Shown here: in pieces, positions 30,257 to 43,604 of the stretch | Numbering within the stretch: the first letter of the stretch is position 1 | How the letters are laid out: each line of letters begins with the position of its first letter | Assembly: GCA_019722365.1 (NCBI GenBank) | Contig: JADFUC010001333.1 | Coordinates: forward strand, 186,001-250,000 | Length of the DNA stretch: 64,000 nt | From: Lithospermum erythrorhizon | Lineage: Eukaryota; Streptophyta; Magnoliopsida; Boraginales; Boraginaceae | Direction of reading: 5' to 3' | Made by a program: the position numbers and the translations under genes | The notes under the pieces: model-generated | Database searches by the model: none | What the model was told of the DNA's origin: nothing | The model's input: only the letters and a program-made list of their open reading frames with translations

Positions 30257-32695
30257 TCACAAGAAGTAATCCGGAGGAGGTTTCTTAATGGGAGCACCTC
30301 TTGCTTCCTGCATTGAGAAGTACCTAATTATAGTTCCAGGAATATAAAGCATGACAACCACAGACCACTTTATTAGTAGTATAGCAATCAGAAGTAGTAC
30401 TCTGCAAACCATTTTCATTAGTATAAAAGCAATTGCTTTTGAGTGGGCAATTGCATTAGTATATCATATCATTAGAGATGATTGCAAGTTTTGTACTCTG
30501 GTACCTGTGGAGCTGCTTCAAACACACGAAATTTCTTCTCAAGATTCTCATCCAGCTCGAGTATTGCAGCTACATTCCCACATCTGCAACATTCCAGATA
30601 GAATAAGTCATTCCAGAACAACTAATGATAATTTTGTTTTATAGTTAGTGATCAGACCTGTAACAATAATTTGGAGCCGACCAGACGGTAACTATCTGAT
30701 TATTAAACATCCATTTATAGCCTTCCATTACAAGTTGATGGGCACGGCAAATATAGTCGATATTATTTGTGTGATTAAATGTCGTTACCACACTTCCACC
30801 AAATAAGAAACCTGCACCACGGGGACTTAGACCCCAACCATCAACAATGTCCTCCGGATCTGACCACATAAGGTCACACATGGCACCATCATGAGGTACT
30901 TCTTGCTTGCGATCAATTGTTCGAATCTGAGAACGAGCAAGATAAAGAACGTTATCAGATGAAATAATTTCCTAATTACAGTAAAACATCCATATTATCA
31001 TTGGCATACACAACAGGGACCTCTCATCTAGGGGTAAAGCAAAGAACATTATCGAATGAAATAATTTCCTAATTAGAATAACCCATCCATACTTCATGTT
31101 AAATTTTGTACCTCCTTAATTTGAGTTCCCAAGACTAAAATATCAAGAATTTAGAGTCGGATGGTATAAGATGGTAAACAATAGTAACTTGCATACCTGA
31201 TCTAATGTGTTAACTGCAGGAGAAAGGCCACCATGAACAGAGAATATTTTGTTTTCAATGAGAGCAGACAAACTGCAACATAGGGATTGAAACAATCAGA
31301 CAAAATAATGAATACAGAAATGAAGTGCCTGAGAATCATATGACATATATTTAGCATACCTACCCGAAATGTGATTCAAATATGTTGATTTGAGAAATGG
31401 AATTTTTTAAGTCTCGATTAACACATTAACATCACTAATTAACCACATGAGTGGAACCTTCAACTGTCGCTACTAGTTAATATATACTCCGTAATACTTA
31501 GAAAATGGTGTAATATACTTCTGTGCATATGCCATTATGGCCCACTTAAGAAAAAAGGCATCTTAGAATACTTCAAAAGAAATCTCTCTAACCTTAGATA
31601 GTCAAATATGTCTGTGCAATATCTCCATACATTGACGGAACCATATTTCCGCAGACACTCATCATAGAATCCGTACACCTGAAGAATAAGAAAGCTCATA
31701 AATACATCACATAACCACTGACGATGGTGAACAATATCGGTGGTAAAAACTAACCTGTGTAATCTGGCGGCTTTCATGGTTTCCCCTGATGAGAGTAATC
31801 CTATCTGGATATCTCACCTAATAAGTCATAGATCCATTCAGTTTATTAAGTATAATCTCAATCTTCAGGTAAGAAGACAAGCAAGCGAAATATAATAGCC
31901 ACATCAAAATGTACTCTGCAACTTACATTTGCCTCACGAAACCCGATAAGCTGACTCACTAAATTATGCATTCAACAGACAATAATATTATTACCTTGAG
32001 AGCTAGAAGCAGCAGAAATGTCTCAACCGAGTAGAACCCTCTGTCAACAAAGTCCCCCAGAAACAAGTAATTAGTCTTAGGACAGTCTCCTCCTACTTTG
32101 AAAAGCTCTTTCATGTCATAAAACTGCCCGTGAATATCTCCACATATCTAAAATTGAGAAACAAGTAGTATGTAGATAGTCAATTAGTTTTATTCTTGCA
32201 TTATGTTCTGGTTTCTTTTAGGTAAAGACTACAAACTCAACTAAAATCATCAAACAATTATCGCAAACTTGATTACATCTTACAACAAAGTCTGAAAACA
32301 GATCAATAGTATCGCAATAATCCTCCAAACTTAGCTTCTACATCAATATAAATACTAAAATTAACAATAAATAAGCACAAATTCACACTCTTACAACAAA
32401 GCTAAAAATGATGAGAAATTCACAACTTATAATAAACTCCATCAACAATTCGACAAACTAAGCTAAAAGTACAAGAAATGAAGCACGGAGTACAATCAAA
32501 TAAAGCTAAAATCGCAAATAAATAAAAAATTGAAAAAGTTTATACACATACAGTTACGGGAGCATCGACTCTTTGAACATTACTTTCTTCGACTAAAATT
32601 TCCATAGCTTTCAAACAAAGAGCTTTCACCTCCGACTCCTTTAACGCCTCGCATCTCTTTAGCTGTGAAATTTGTCTATCTAAATCCGAACACAT
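30257..32695 (-). CDS. PPX: Serine/threonine phosphatase PP4 catalytic subunit (PPX)
   Basis: Eight exons: 32695-32552, 32147-31995, 31817-31755, 31678-31593, 31272-31197, 30926-30658, 30583-30505, 30307-30257. They encode 306 aa, the usual length of plant PPX (about 305). All metallophosphatase motifs are present: [28 protein letters not shown] and the final PPPDYFL tail, whose last residues are the site of carboxymethylation in the PP2A/PP4/PP6 group. The N-terminus [20 protein letters not shown] and the [15 protein letters not shown] block are PP4-type rather than PP2A-type. It dephosphorylates Ser/Thr in nuclear and cytosolic complexes with PP4R2/PP4R3 regulatory subunits (family knowledge). 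All splice sites are canonical and the gene looks fully functional. Confidence 0.95.
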
Positions 32696-33697
32696 TTTTA
32701 ACCCTCTAAATTACCAAAACAATCAATTATTTCAAACAATGAATATATCGAATCAGTCTGCAATTGCAGATTTTACTGAGAAAATTTGCAATTTGTGATA
32801 GGTTTTAGCTGGTCTGAGAGAAGATTCTCGGAGCATGAGAGAGAAGGGGGTTTCAACCAGCCGAATCGAACCGAATTTGTTACAAAACTGATTCGGATGT
32901 GTAACTCGTTAATCGATTTGGTTTAAAAATCCATTTGACTCGACTAGTAATTAATTCGTATTAATTTGATTTGACTCGTACTTTGTTAGCTAGACTTAAG
33001 ACTCGTTTGATATAATAATTTAGTAAAAGTAAATTATGCCGATTCAACTCGATTAGTTCACCATTTTTGTCTTAAAAATACCAAAATTAAATTGATATTC
33101 TTTTCAACCAATCAACTCGAACTTGTTAAAGGAATAAATTGTCAAAAATTAGCTCGTCGAACGGATATTTTCATAGTGAACAAATCAACTTTGAAATTGT
33201 GGTGATTCGACAAAGGCGTTAGTTTATGATTTTTTGTCTCCCGGCCACCAAAAATTAAACATTTATTCAACCATTCAACATAGACATGTTTAGACGATAA
33301 ATTTACCCAAAAATTTGCTTGAATAAATAACATTTTCATACTAAATGGTTATTTTCTTCGACTAATCAACTCATTGAGTTAATGATATGAAATGTACAAA
33401 AATTATCTCATACTTAAATCTTTTTCATAGTAATTGAATCCGTAGACTAATTGTGCCGATATAATTTCGGTAAGCTATTATAGTGCAATGAAAGTGTAGT
33501 TTAGAATGTTATTGATCTCAATGGATAGGTTAAAAGATAGAATAAAAATAGCAAAATGAATAAACATATGAATCCCTTGAATTTTTGGGTAACATCAGTG
33601 AGTGTAGTATTCTCTTTTGTATGTAAAGATGTTTATATATTTATTCTATGCTTGCTTTAGGATATTCAGCTATCAATCTGGAACGTTGAGATTTGTT
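32696..33697. other. Intergenic, no gene recognised
   Basis: Promoter of the PP4 gene at the left and 3' flank of the RhoGDI gene at the right. It is AT-rich, with many short CGACT/ACTCG words at 32880-33130 that look like low-complexity divergence rather than a feature. No gene supported. Confidence 0.45.
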
Positions 33698-34816
33698 TCA
33701 TTTTGACCATTGTTTCTGTATGTCAAAAGTATAGTTGATCTCTAAATAGCACTTATTGTCATCATCCAAAAACTGCAATCGTTTTAGAAAAATGGATTAT
33801 TAGTGTTAGATAGTGAAAAGCCAAATATCAAATTGAACATAAGGTAACAACAACATAAGGAATAAGTCTATTTTTAAGGCAAAAGTGTACGAGACACACC
33901 TTTTTTTATATCTTGTAAAAAAGATAAACATCGAAATGTAATACTACGAAAGACTATACCAACCTTTGATCTTGCTGAATAAGATCCTCTTGCAAACATT
34001 CCAGATGGTGTAGTCTCTTCTGGCATCTCATGAAGATAAGGCTCTCCTTGGGGACTGAACGTTCCAAGCATCTCCTTAGAACTATCAACTGTAAAAAAAA
34101 CAGATACACATAATATATGATTTGTCCTAAATCTTATGTAGTAGAACCATGAACCAATGAACCACATTGAAATATATAGTAAATGTCAATCAATACCTTT
34201 GAGCCCTGCTTTCCATACAGTGTTTGTGTACTTTAAGCCACAAACAATATCATTGCTGACCTTAATGGAAAATTTAAGATGGTACTTAGAACCTTCCTTC
34301 AAAGTAAACCACAATCCTTTTGGATTTCCAGATTCAGGAATTGGAAGAACAATGTCTGGTCTTCCAGAAGAAGTGATTGTTAGACTCAAGATTTTGACAT
34401 CCGGTTCTTTAGTTTCTGCAAAAAATTAACAAGTTGATACATAACTAGAAAATCATAAAGAATGATATATAGAAAGTTTACCATTAACTGCATCAGCATC
34501 AACATTACCAAGAAGTTGTTCCTTCCATTTCCTCAGACTTTCATCATCCTACATTTGATGAATATTTGAGACTTGAAAGTGAAATATAGCATACAAATCT
34601 AAACCATATATTTATTCATATAATTTATTGTTCTTTCTTAAACCAAACCTTGTCCTTCTCAAGATGTTCTTTAATGCTAACTTTAGGACCCAATTGAATG
34701 GCTAATTCTTCTTCATCCTCTGTTGCATAACAAGATGCTTCACTCTGTTGTCTGCTTAGTATTTCCCCTTCAACTGATGTAGTTGCAAGATGCCCTTTAT
34801 CTCCATCGTTTTCCAT
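33698..34816 (-). CDS. Rho GDP-dissociation inhibitor (RhoGDI)
   Basis: Five exons: 34816-34649, 34548-34482, 34415-34197, 34088-33964, 33772-33698, giving 217 aa. The variable acidic N-terminus (ALSRQMSESSL-like: ILSRQQSEASCYATEDEEE) is followed by LGPKVSIKEHLEKDKDDESLRKWKEQLLG. The immunoglobulin-like beta-sandwich that takes the prenyl group of ROP GTPases follows (SGRPDIVLPIPESGNPKGLWFTLKEGSKY, YTNTVWKAGLKVD, GTFSPQGEPYLHEMPEETTPSGMFARGSYSARSK). The short last exon encodes FLDDDNKCYLEINYTFDI. It extracts ROP/RAC GTPases from the plasma membrane and restricts their activity to polar domains, as in root hairs and pollen tubes. All introns are GT-AG. The last exon follows an intron of about 190 nt and is easily missed. 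Confidence 0.95.
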
Positions 34817-35471
34817 TTTAAAAACAATAAAAATATTGAGTCACCCTCAAAGATTGACCTCAAAACACAATAAAAACAAACTGCAAAATGTGAAAAATCA
34901 ATAGATCATCATAACATGTAGATTAGAGGTGTCCATGAAAAATGATTATATTCGGTGAAAAAGTTACCTTTAGGTAAAAGAATTAATAATATAGGGATTA
35001 ATCACACCATAAAATGTCATAACTAATCAATGAATAAAAATGAGAATGTTTTTGAGTGGTTAAAAAACAATAATGACTTTAGCGACAATATGTATAATGA
35101 ATGAATGAGAGTAATATGCGGGTTGGATACGCTTGTGTGTTCCAAATTTGATGATCATGAATTCAAAGCATAATGACATTAAATATGGTACTTAATTTGA
35201 CAATTTCTTTAAATATTTTCAGGCGTTTTGCTATTCTTCTATTTTGTCTATCTATCTTGTTGAGAATTTTTTGTAGAAAAAATGGGAAAAACAATCAATT
35301 AATAAGTGATTTCTATAATTTGATGCCTTAAAATGACCAACAAAGATTTTTAGAAGATAATGCAATGATGACCTTGTTAGTTTTTGGAAAAAATCACCTA
35401 CAAATTGTATCTTCTAACAATTAGTATAATACGAAAATATTCTAACCAAACTGTTATAACAGATATGAAAT
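34817..35471. other. Intergenic, no gene recognised
   Basis: AT-rich 5' flank of the RhoGDI gene up to the edge of the copia element. No feature recognised. Confidence 0.45.
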
Positions 35472-35764
35472 TAGGATAACAAAATTACGTAAAAAAAAAT
35501 ATAGAAAATAAATAACGGTGAAATTGCGTGATGGTATCCCCAACGATGTGTTAGAGTGAAATCCGTCAGGTAGGCGCTTTGTTGTATAATGGAAAGAAAG
35601 AAATAGATTACAGAAATAATTTGGAGTAATCACTGACCCAAGGTGTACGAAACTTATTTATTTGGTATAGAAAATAAAATTATATCTTGTCATTATATAT
35701 ATAAGGTAGCTAAGAGGACAAATATGCGCTCTATCCGATGCTGGTAGTGCAAAAGTCACAATTA
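35472..35764 (-). repeat. 3' LTR of the copia element
   Basis: Aligns with 39015-39287. Shared runs include GATAACAAAATTACGTAAA, ATAGAAAATAAATAAC or close variants, CAACGATGTGTTAG, GCTAAGAGGACAAA and AAAGTCACAATT. The copies differ by many substitutions and indels, so insertion is old. Confidence 0.85.
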
Positions 35765-36719
35765 AATAATCTGCAACTTGAATGTACTTGAGATATGAGA
35801 TAAGCAGAGAAAACTTTCCTCAAAAAGCAGGAATGCTCGAGGAATAATGCACGAGATGTACTAAAAGAGAGTACGAGATGTGTTCGAGATAGTGAGCAGT
35901 TAATGCGAAGATGCCGAGATAATGGCCTACGCACCGAGCGTTGCCGTGCGGGCAATGGCATTTAAATATTCCATGAGAGTCAGGGCAATCTTTGAAACTT
36001 GCTGGAACCGGCTTAAATGAAAAACTGTCAAGCTGAGTTGTCTGGGGTACTTACTTTGTTACCTTAATCCTGCTACTACCTCTCAGAAAATGATACTCCT
36101 TGGCATTGATATGTTTTGTCCCTGTCATGATGAACACGATCCTTGGTTAAATATATATTGCGCTCAGTATCCTGATATATCACCGCTGATCATTGATGCT
36201 TGGCGGTCACTAACTAGTCCTCTCGACGGATACCCTCTTATGCAGCCAAATTGTCATATACTCTTGCCTCGGTAGTAGGCAGTCACCGTGTAGTTATGAC
36301 GTAGCCACCATTTCGCCTTGGAGACAGCGAGTAAAAACATGGCAACCGTAGATCTACCGTCTACATCTCGCGTAATTAGGAGTCCGAGGTAGCGAGGGAA
36401 ATTAAACAACGTGTGCTACCTTTGAGGTACCTTTGAGATAGCAATCCTTTTCACGATGCGATGTTCTTTTCCGGGGGTGACTGTAGAACCTCTGTGACCC
36501 AACAACATGTATGCGAGATTAGGTCTAGTTAGGACCATAGCGTGCATGTCGAACTTCCAAGCGCATAGTATAAGATGCGGCGTTCCATGCTGCAGGATGG
36601 ATTTAGGTGCAAATGCAACGGACAAGCGAGCATTTTGTAGAACTCGGAGTCTCGATTAGTTTAGCATAGTCATGCAATTTGGACGTAATCTTACCGGCTT
36701 ATAATCTTTATGAGATAAA

Positions 36720-37260
36720 AGAAAAGCTTAACTTCTCAACTTAAATACTAAACCTCTCCATTTCCAAAATCTTCTTCTTGTGCCCCAAATCGCTTCATTT
36801 TAGACTCGGCACTAAGTAACCCTCCGGCTTTTGAATATCAAGACTTCTCATTGCAGTATAAATATCGTCTACATATCTGAACTAAGTAGATAAAGGGGCC
36901 ATCCCATTTAACCTTATTTGTAGTAAACCACAGTATCATATGGACTCCTCAAATACAATCACAATAATGCTATCGAATCTCTTGTACGGCTGCACCAGCT
37001 GCTTGAGCCATACAAAGATTTCTTGATACGCAAACATAATCTTCCTTTAAAGGTTCTGGAAACTATCACAGGCTGGATAAGTATAAATTTCTTTATGAAA
37101 CTTCTCCGTGTAAGAAAATCGCTGCTCGGCGCCGTGCGATGTGCAAGCTACAATGGCATACGATAGAAGTGTATGCAATTTCATTGCTTGAAAAAATCTC
37201 ACATTGTAGTCAACTCCTTCCCTTTGGAAACCTCTGGCAACCGCTCTGAGCATATTTAAG
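36720..37260 (-). pseudogene. Copia reverse transcriptase remnant
   Basis: The minus strand can be followed through frame changes from RAVARGFQREGVDYNVRFFQ, through KEIYTYPACDSF (compare the EEIYM.QPEGF motif), to SLYG, YDTVVYYK, PFIYL and YVDDI. Several stops interrupt it. The YVDD box is itself intact. It is a dead fragment of the pol gene. Confidence 0.8.
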
Positions 37261-39014
37261 CATAAATTACGGTATTGACCCTTAACTGCAGCGAAAGGAA
37301 ATCCACTTGCAAAGTAACAATCTTTCTTCTGGTCTTGCTGCCAGCTCCCCAGAGAGTTGATTCTTATGAGTGATTCATCTTCTCGACGATATGACCATTG
37401 GTGGCTTGAATGTCCCGTTCTGACTTCTACATAAGCGGCTCATGAGGATCAACTTCCTGCAACTTATAAAGCAAAAGGCCAACGTATCCTCATATCATTA
37501 CACAAATAGGGTATAAGTAGTTGCCGCAGCCGGCTGATGAAACAGCCCCATGATATTCATCTGAGGATGGAACTTAAATGTTTACGCCTCGGCCTTGGCG
37601 AAAGCTACTACCGCATTACCGTGCATCAATGCTCTTTGCTCCGCTGCTTGCCCAGCCAGCATACGCCCCCCGGGGAATTGTAGGTGTGATGATTTAATCT
37701 AGCGTAGAATTCTCATCAAATATCACATTACTTGCTCGAGGATGCTTCGTCTCTCAGAAGATGACCAAACTACATACCCTTTCACGTCATAGCTTACCAA
37801 ATAGCCACCCTTCTTTGCCATAGTTACAACACCGCGAAATTTATCACTCCCTGCGCCTTTGAAGCTGAACCCACTACATCTAGTAGACTCGGCGAGGAAA
37901 TCGATTCTTAGTCGTGATGGAACATACCTAACATCTTCTAAAGATCTGAGCTTTAAATAAGCTAGTCATGCGTTCACCCGAACCTATCCCGGCTACTTCT
38001 TGACAGTATTGGCTATAGAAATATTACCACCCGTCTAACATATAGAGTGAAAACCATTACTCTTAGGACAAATATGATCAAATGCTCGAGAATCAGAAAT
38101 ATCTACATATCGGTGTAAAACAGCAATGGCCATAGTTGCTCGACAATTAGCATTCTATATCTTCCTCGATTTTTTGTACTACTCTACGGCATCAGCGATT
38201 GCGGATGCGTAAATTGCCCGCGCCTCTTAGGACAATGGGTTTTCCAATGTCCGGCTTCTCACTTACGATGTGTGGAGACATCGCAGTTTTGAACCCGTTT
38301 AAATTGTTTCTTAGCAAACTTCTTTTCCCCTTAACAAATCCACGATTGCTAATGGCGAATAACTTGACAACACAGTATCAAACTAAAACCACTCGTCTAT
38401 GTGTCTCGATTTCTGTTATGAAGCCATTCTAGCTTACAGAGTTATAGAATGCTTTCAAGTGAAGTCGTAGATTCCTTAAAATTTTCATATGATGCGGTAA
38501 ATAAATTACTTGAGAATTAAGGCAACATCAGCATAAATCAACATAAACATCAATATTAATCTAGTAATATATACCGTATTTTAGTTTATCTAAGTGAGAA
38601 TGCTTTTAAGGGCGTACGCTTACTGCGTCACGTGAAGCAGGCGTTGTTTTCGGCAACAACTTGTTGATTTAAACACGGTAAAGTATCTGAGACTTTCGGC
38701 TTAGCCCTTGTCCCAGCGATTGAGTCTCACTATTTCGAGAAACTTAAAGTAATAATACCGTACTCAGGAGACGGCGGCAGCGTTAAGTGTGCTTTCTCCT
38801 CAAGGAATCCTAATTTTTGAACCGGTGTAGGCGATTCTTCGTAAGAAGATTAAAATCCCTAACACAACTGATAAATAAAGCCAGCGATTTTAACGTGAAA
38901 TTTGAAACTATTTCTCGTTAAATTTATCTCTTAGAACGCACTTACGCCCCATCGTTTTACCGCCGGATCTTGTCCCAAACTCTACGTCACCCAGGTTTGT
39001 TACCGGATGCGAAG

Positions 39015-39287
39015 TGGGATAACAAAATTACGTAAAGGAAATACAGAAAATAAATAACACCGGAAATTTAACGTGGTATCCCTAACGATGTGTTAGGACT
39101 AATCCTACCAGAAATTTCACTATAATGGGGAAGAAATTTACAAGAAATAGTTGAAGTATCTTTACGAATCTTCTAGCTTAATTTATTTGAGTGCAAAAAT
39201 AAGCGCATATCTTATCGTATATATATAGGGTAAGCTAAGAGGACAAAATATGCACTCCTTCGATGTGGTAGTGAAAAGTCACAATTT
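39015..39287 (-). repeat. 5' LTR of the copia element
   Basis: Starts TGGGATAACAAAATTACG in plus orientation and ends AAAGTCACAATT, with a TATATATATAGGG motif inside. Counterpart of 35472-35764. Confidence 0.85.
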
Positions 39288-40180
39288 TGACACAAAAATT
39301 CTTAAGAACCAATCAATATCCGTTTCAGATACCTATAGTTATCATTTCCAACTTAAAATTCTTGTTCCTTAGTTAGTTGTTTTTTTATTATATACTCCTT
39401 TATATTCAAATTATAAATCGCTTAATCTGTTTTCAGTGAAATTATAAAACACATATATATTCTCTTTCTCATTTGATTCATTTTTTTGTTGATCATTTTC
39501 AAATCCAATTAAGCTTCAACAAAATAGAAAACATGTACTCCCTAATACTTAACTAAAGATATTTCTAAATTGAAAAAATGTCCCTCTCATAAAAACTATC
39601 GATTCTTATTTTTTCTAATTAAAATGATTGTTATCTATCCATATAATAAGGTGGGAAGGGGAGATGGAAAATTGGAAATTACTTTGATGAAGCCCATGAT
39701 GTGAAGCTCCCTTGATTTAGAAACATAAATTTACATATTTAAATATAAGTTAACTGCCTTAATTTTCAAATTTTATGTTGATTTCATAAATAAAAAAAGA
39801 AAATACATCTTTGGTATTTTTATCATCATTTAATGAATTGTGTATGCAAAAAGTATGTACTTACATTACATATTTTATTTAATTATTTAAAGTTTTATCA
39901 TTTATATATGTTTAATATAATATTTCAATCTAATATAACAAATATATAAGATTCTGTTTTTTATTTTTTCTTCTTCATAATTTGAATATAAAAAGTTAAT
40001 ATTGTGTCCAAATAACTAGTTTGTAATTAATGTATGAAAATCTAAAATTAGAAGTAATAAAAAATACCAACTTTATCCAAAAATGAATTTAGTAATGTGC
40101 TAGAAAGAGACAGAAACATTTGAAGCAGAACATTAGATAGAGACAAAGCAATTTTAGAGAGAGAAACACGTAGCCGTTAA
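39288..40180. other. Intergenic, no gene recognised
   Basis: Very AT-rich. The right end includes the 5' leader of the SWIB gene, purine-rich around 40105-40170. No other feature recognised. Confidence 0.45.
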
Positions 40181-42054
40181 ATGAGTGAGAGAGGAGGGGG
40201 AGGAGATAATCCTCCGGTGGTGTCGGAGCATGAAATAGCGGAGGCATTACACAACATCCTCCGTGAAACTAACCCTAATTTATTAAACTTAAACGTCGTC
40301 GTTCATCAGCTTCAATCTAGACTAGGCATCGATTTATCTCCTAAACTTGACTTTATTCGCTTCCAAATTAACCATTTCTTCTCCCAAACTTTATTTGAGG
40401 CTGGGGACAATATTGCCCTTGAGCAAAACCGCGGTTATTATTTCCCTTGGAATTTTAGCCTGCAGGGTCACGAGCCCCCTAGTCGAGAGCTACCCCCTCC
40501 AGCTCAGCCTGTGTTGGCTGCTCATAAAACCCCAAAACCGGGGTATGTTTTTTCGATTACTTGAATCGATATTTATTGCCGTTTATGCATTATGTGAAGT
40601 GATTAATTGATATGTTAAATTGTTAGTTCTCAAAAATGTAACAAATGTGACCATTTTGATGTAGTATGATCACAATTATTGTTGTTGTATAGCTATATAC
40701 CCGATCCCAATAAGTGATTGCCGTGTCATAGTCATAGATAATTTGGATTGATTACACATTGGATGATCAATATTCAGTAGTAAAACCGTTGACAGCAACT
40801 TGGAGGAAGTCGAAAAACGGTTCAGTTATGGTGTAGCACCTTGAAAGATAACTTTGTTGTGTACATGTTGAATGATGTCCTGTTTCGGCTTGTCAATCAA
40901 GCTGGCTCGTGAAGTTGGCAACCCTGTGGTTATGTTTCTTAATTTTTTAATCTTAATTTTCTGAACACATCTTCCTTGCAGTGCTCAACCTGAAAAGAAA
41001 AGGAAAGGTGGACCAGGTGGCTTAACCAAGCTTTGTGGTGTTTCTCCTGAACTTCAGACCATTGTTGGGCAACCAACCATGCCGAGGACTGAGGTATCGT
41101 CTCTTGCTATGCTCAGGTTTTGGTCCCCTCTCTAGTTTCTGTTAGGGATGTTGATGTATTTTATGAAATATGTATCTACGTTTTCAGATTGTGAAGCAGT
41201 TGTGGGCTTATATAAAGAAACACAATCTGCAAGATCCAAATAACAAGAGGAAGATAAATTGCAATGATGAACTTCGTTTGTTATTTGAGACTGATTGCAC
41301 TGATATGTTCAAAATGAATAAATTGCTCTCCAAACATATCCTTACTCTCGATTCAGGTATGGATTTTTCTCCTCGTTACTTTTAACTACAAAAGTTTTCA
41401 CACACAGAGCCCTTGTAGCTGGATGAATTTGATGTTCAGGAAGATTCTGATTCTTGACAGCTCAAACTTCCAAAAAAACAAAAGTAGATACGGAATCGGG
41501 AAGTGAAAGTGCTGATACTGTTCCCATAGTGATAATTTCTGAAGCTCTGGCAAATTTCTTTGGTACTGCTGAAAGGGAGATGCCTCAACCTGAGGTTCTC
41601 AAAAAAATGTGGGAATATGTAAAAGTCAACAAACTTGAGGTAGGTTATCAAGGCTTAGTGCGGATTTTTATGCTAATGGCAGCGCTTAAATATAATTCAA
41701 TTTTGTAGGTAATTTAGTTGCATAAGCTCTTTTTCTTTTTTCTTTACAATCCCTTTATCTGGCAACCAAAGAAAAGTTGGTTTCAAAATCTGAGCATGTA
41801 CAGTAGCAACCTCTTGTCTTTGGACATGGTGTTGTTCTCGAAATGTTCTTTTGTAATTTTGTGGTGTGTTAGTGTGTATGAAAATAAATTCTTGTATATA
41901 TGTTGTATCTTTACCGTGTCATTAACAGGATCCTGCGAATGCAATGGCAATTCACTGTGATGAAAAACTAAAGGAGCTGTTTGGATGTGAAAGCATATCT
42001 GCACTGGGGATACCAGAAATGTTGTCACGCCGGCATTTGACCAACAAATCGTAA
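40181..42054 (+). CDS. DEK_C and SWIB/MDM2 domain protein (TRI1/UAF30-like)
   Basis: Five exons: 40181-40542, 40982-41093, 41188-41356, 41461-41639, 41929-42054, giving 315 aa. The N-terminus (VSEHEIAEALHNILRETNPNLLNLNVVVHQLQSRLGIDL) is a DEK C-terminal-type domain. It is followed by a Pro-rich linker and a basic KKRKGGPGG. A first SWIB domain follows (LTKLCGVSPELQTIVGQPTMPRTEIVKQLWAYIKKHNLQDPNNKRKINCNDELR). A second SWIB domain lies near the C-terminus (IISEALANFFGTAEREMPQPEVLKKMWEYVKVNKLEDPANAMAIHCDEKLKELFG). This order matches the yeast UAF30/TRI1 type and plant nuclear SWIB proteins linked to chromatin and rDNA transcription. Exon 4 has a nearby decoy acceptor (41439) that would cause an immediate stop, so the AG at 41459-41460 is used. 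Confidence 0.9.
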
Positions 42055-43604
42055 CTGAAGATGACACTGACTAGGCAGTGTAAGCTACATATTCTTATTT
42101 GTTTAGAGATTTAGTGTAGGTATGTTCGTTTGTCTCAAGTTCTCAACCTGAAATGTGGATGCCAATGTCCCCTGTACTGTTTAGCTGAAAGAAGTAGAAA
42201 GAGGTGAAAGTTGGAAAATAAAAAACTTTAATTTCATCTTTAATCTGGAATCAACTCTTCCTTTTCTCTACCTTATATTTTTGTCTATTTAGTTGTCCCT
42301 CGCTTTTTTTTCCTTCCCTCTTTTCATTCCTACCCACTACCCGCTGCATACCATCTTTCACCTCTTGCATTTCCCATTGACTGGAGCAGTGCATGTGGGT
42401 CCATTTGAATATAGTAGTCTGAATAGTGGCACATCTACATGGTTGCAAAATGGTGTAATAATACAATGCTTTTGTTATGAAATTATCGGTTGCATCTAAT
42501 ATAGAGCTAGTGAGATTTTTAAAATATCTGACTGTCTGCGTGAATAGACGTATATTGCTTGTAGAGTGTGTCTTTCCCTGAATTTATGTTTCTTCACATG
42601 GTTTCAATTTGTAGATCTTGAAGGAGCACTTACAAGATTTAATATTTGCAGATAGACGATGTTAATCTAATCGGTGATGTTCTAACTTCACATTGGGGAT
42701 AGAACCATGTAGCTTATTTTTTTCCTGCCCAAGAAGTAAGCTCAATGGATGCTACTACCTTGTAACTTCGGTTAACTTGTAGTTCTTATTTAGTGATCGA
42801 TCCACAGCTGATTTCTAGGTTATAGTGTGGTGATCCATCAACTGCTGCTATTATATATTTTAGCTGTGCATGTTAGGGTACATGTGATGCTAGGAAACTC
42901 TAACGTTGTAAAGCAAAAACAGTAGGGAGATGAGTATGTTAGCATATGTAAAAGATGTTTATGTTATAGTGTCTAATGTTCCCCTAGTCTATAATGATAG
43001 GGCTAACTGCTAGATTGATTGCCATTTTCTGTAAACTCACTGCTGTGTGCAAATTTGATCCTGTTGTTTATATGCATAGCTTCATCAGCATATCAGGTTG
43101 TTAACGATCTTCCACGATGCCATTGTTAAAAGTTTCTGCTCACATTATTAAAACCTTTAATATTATGGAAGCATATTTCTTGAACATTAGAACCTTAGGT
43201 TGCATTTGGAAATACATTTGTTTCGTGTAGCAATTAGGTAGTGCTTTTTGCTATAAAATAGACATTAGTTCTGTGATTCAGCATGTTCTGAGATTCTCTC
43301 ATTCACGGGTGTCTTGCTAAATGCAATTCACGGGTGGCTTTAAGAGAATTACTTCATTCTAACCCTATATTATTTAATTTCCAATATCTGGTTTGTTATA
43401 AGATAATCATAGGTAAAGTCCAAGATGCTTGCTAATCAGATCACTAAAAGTACTTTCGTTCACACTTCACATGATATTGTTTTTAGTGAAGATCAACTCT
43501 TATATATAGAAACCTTAATCCTACTTCAATGGACACTGGTTAGCATAACTTGAAGTTCTAAACATCACCCTAATCCCCCCCCCCCCCCAAAAGAAAGAGA
43601 GAGA
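42055..43604. other. Intergenic, no gene recognised
   Basis: 3' UTR of the SWIB gene at the left, promoter of the lipid-transfer gene at the right. A run of about 14 C lies near 43576-43589, in the leader of the downstream gene. Such runs are error-prone in sequencing. No gene supported. Confidence 0.45.
43500..43507 (+). promoter_or_regulatory. Probable TATA box of the lipid-transfer gene
   Basis: TATATATA about 100 nt upstream of the ATG at 43605, which places a start of transcription near 43530. Confidence 0.5.

Larger units (their letters stand above)
35472..39287 (-). mobile_element. Decayed Ty1/copia LTR retrotransposon
   Basis: About 3.8 kb between two LTR copies, transcribed on the minus strand. 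Reverse transcriptase remnants are readable across frameshifts and stops: VARGFQREGVDYN (about 37200-37250) and, further on, KKSLYG-like, PFIYL and YVDDI (36861-36875). Near 38085 ISDSRAFDHICPKSNGFHS resembles the copia protease region. A degenerate polypurine tract (CAAGTTGCAGATTATT on the minus strand, 35765-35780) abuts the 3' LTR. The element is shorter than intact copia elements and has no long open frame. No canonical primer-binding site or matching target duplication was found. It is inactive. Confidence 0.85.

Noticed and set aside
33874..33963. RhoGDI seemed to lack its last exon: the frame after SARSK runs into unrelated sequence with a chance DIKK.
   Set aside because: A perfect last exon (FLDDDNKCYLEINYTFDI) with CAG acceptor exists at 33698-33772, so the gene is complete.
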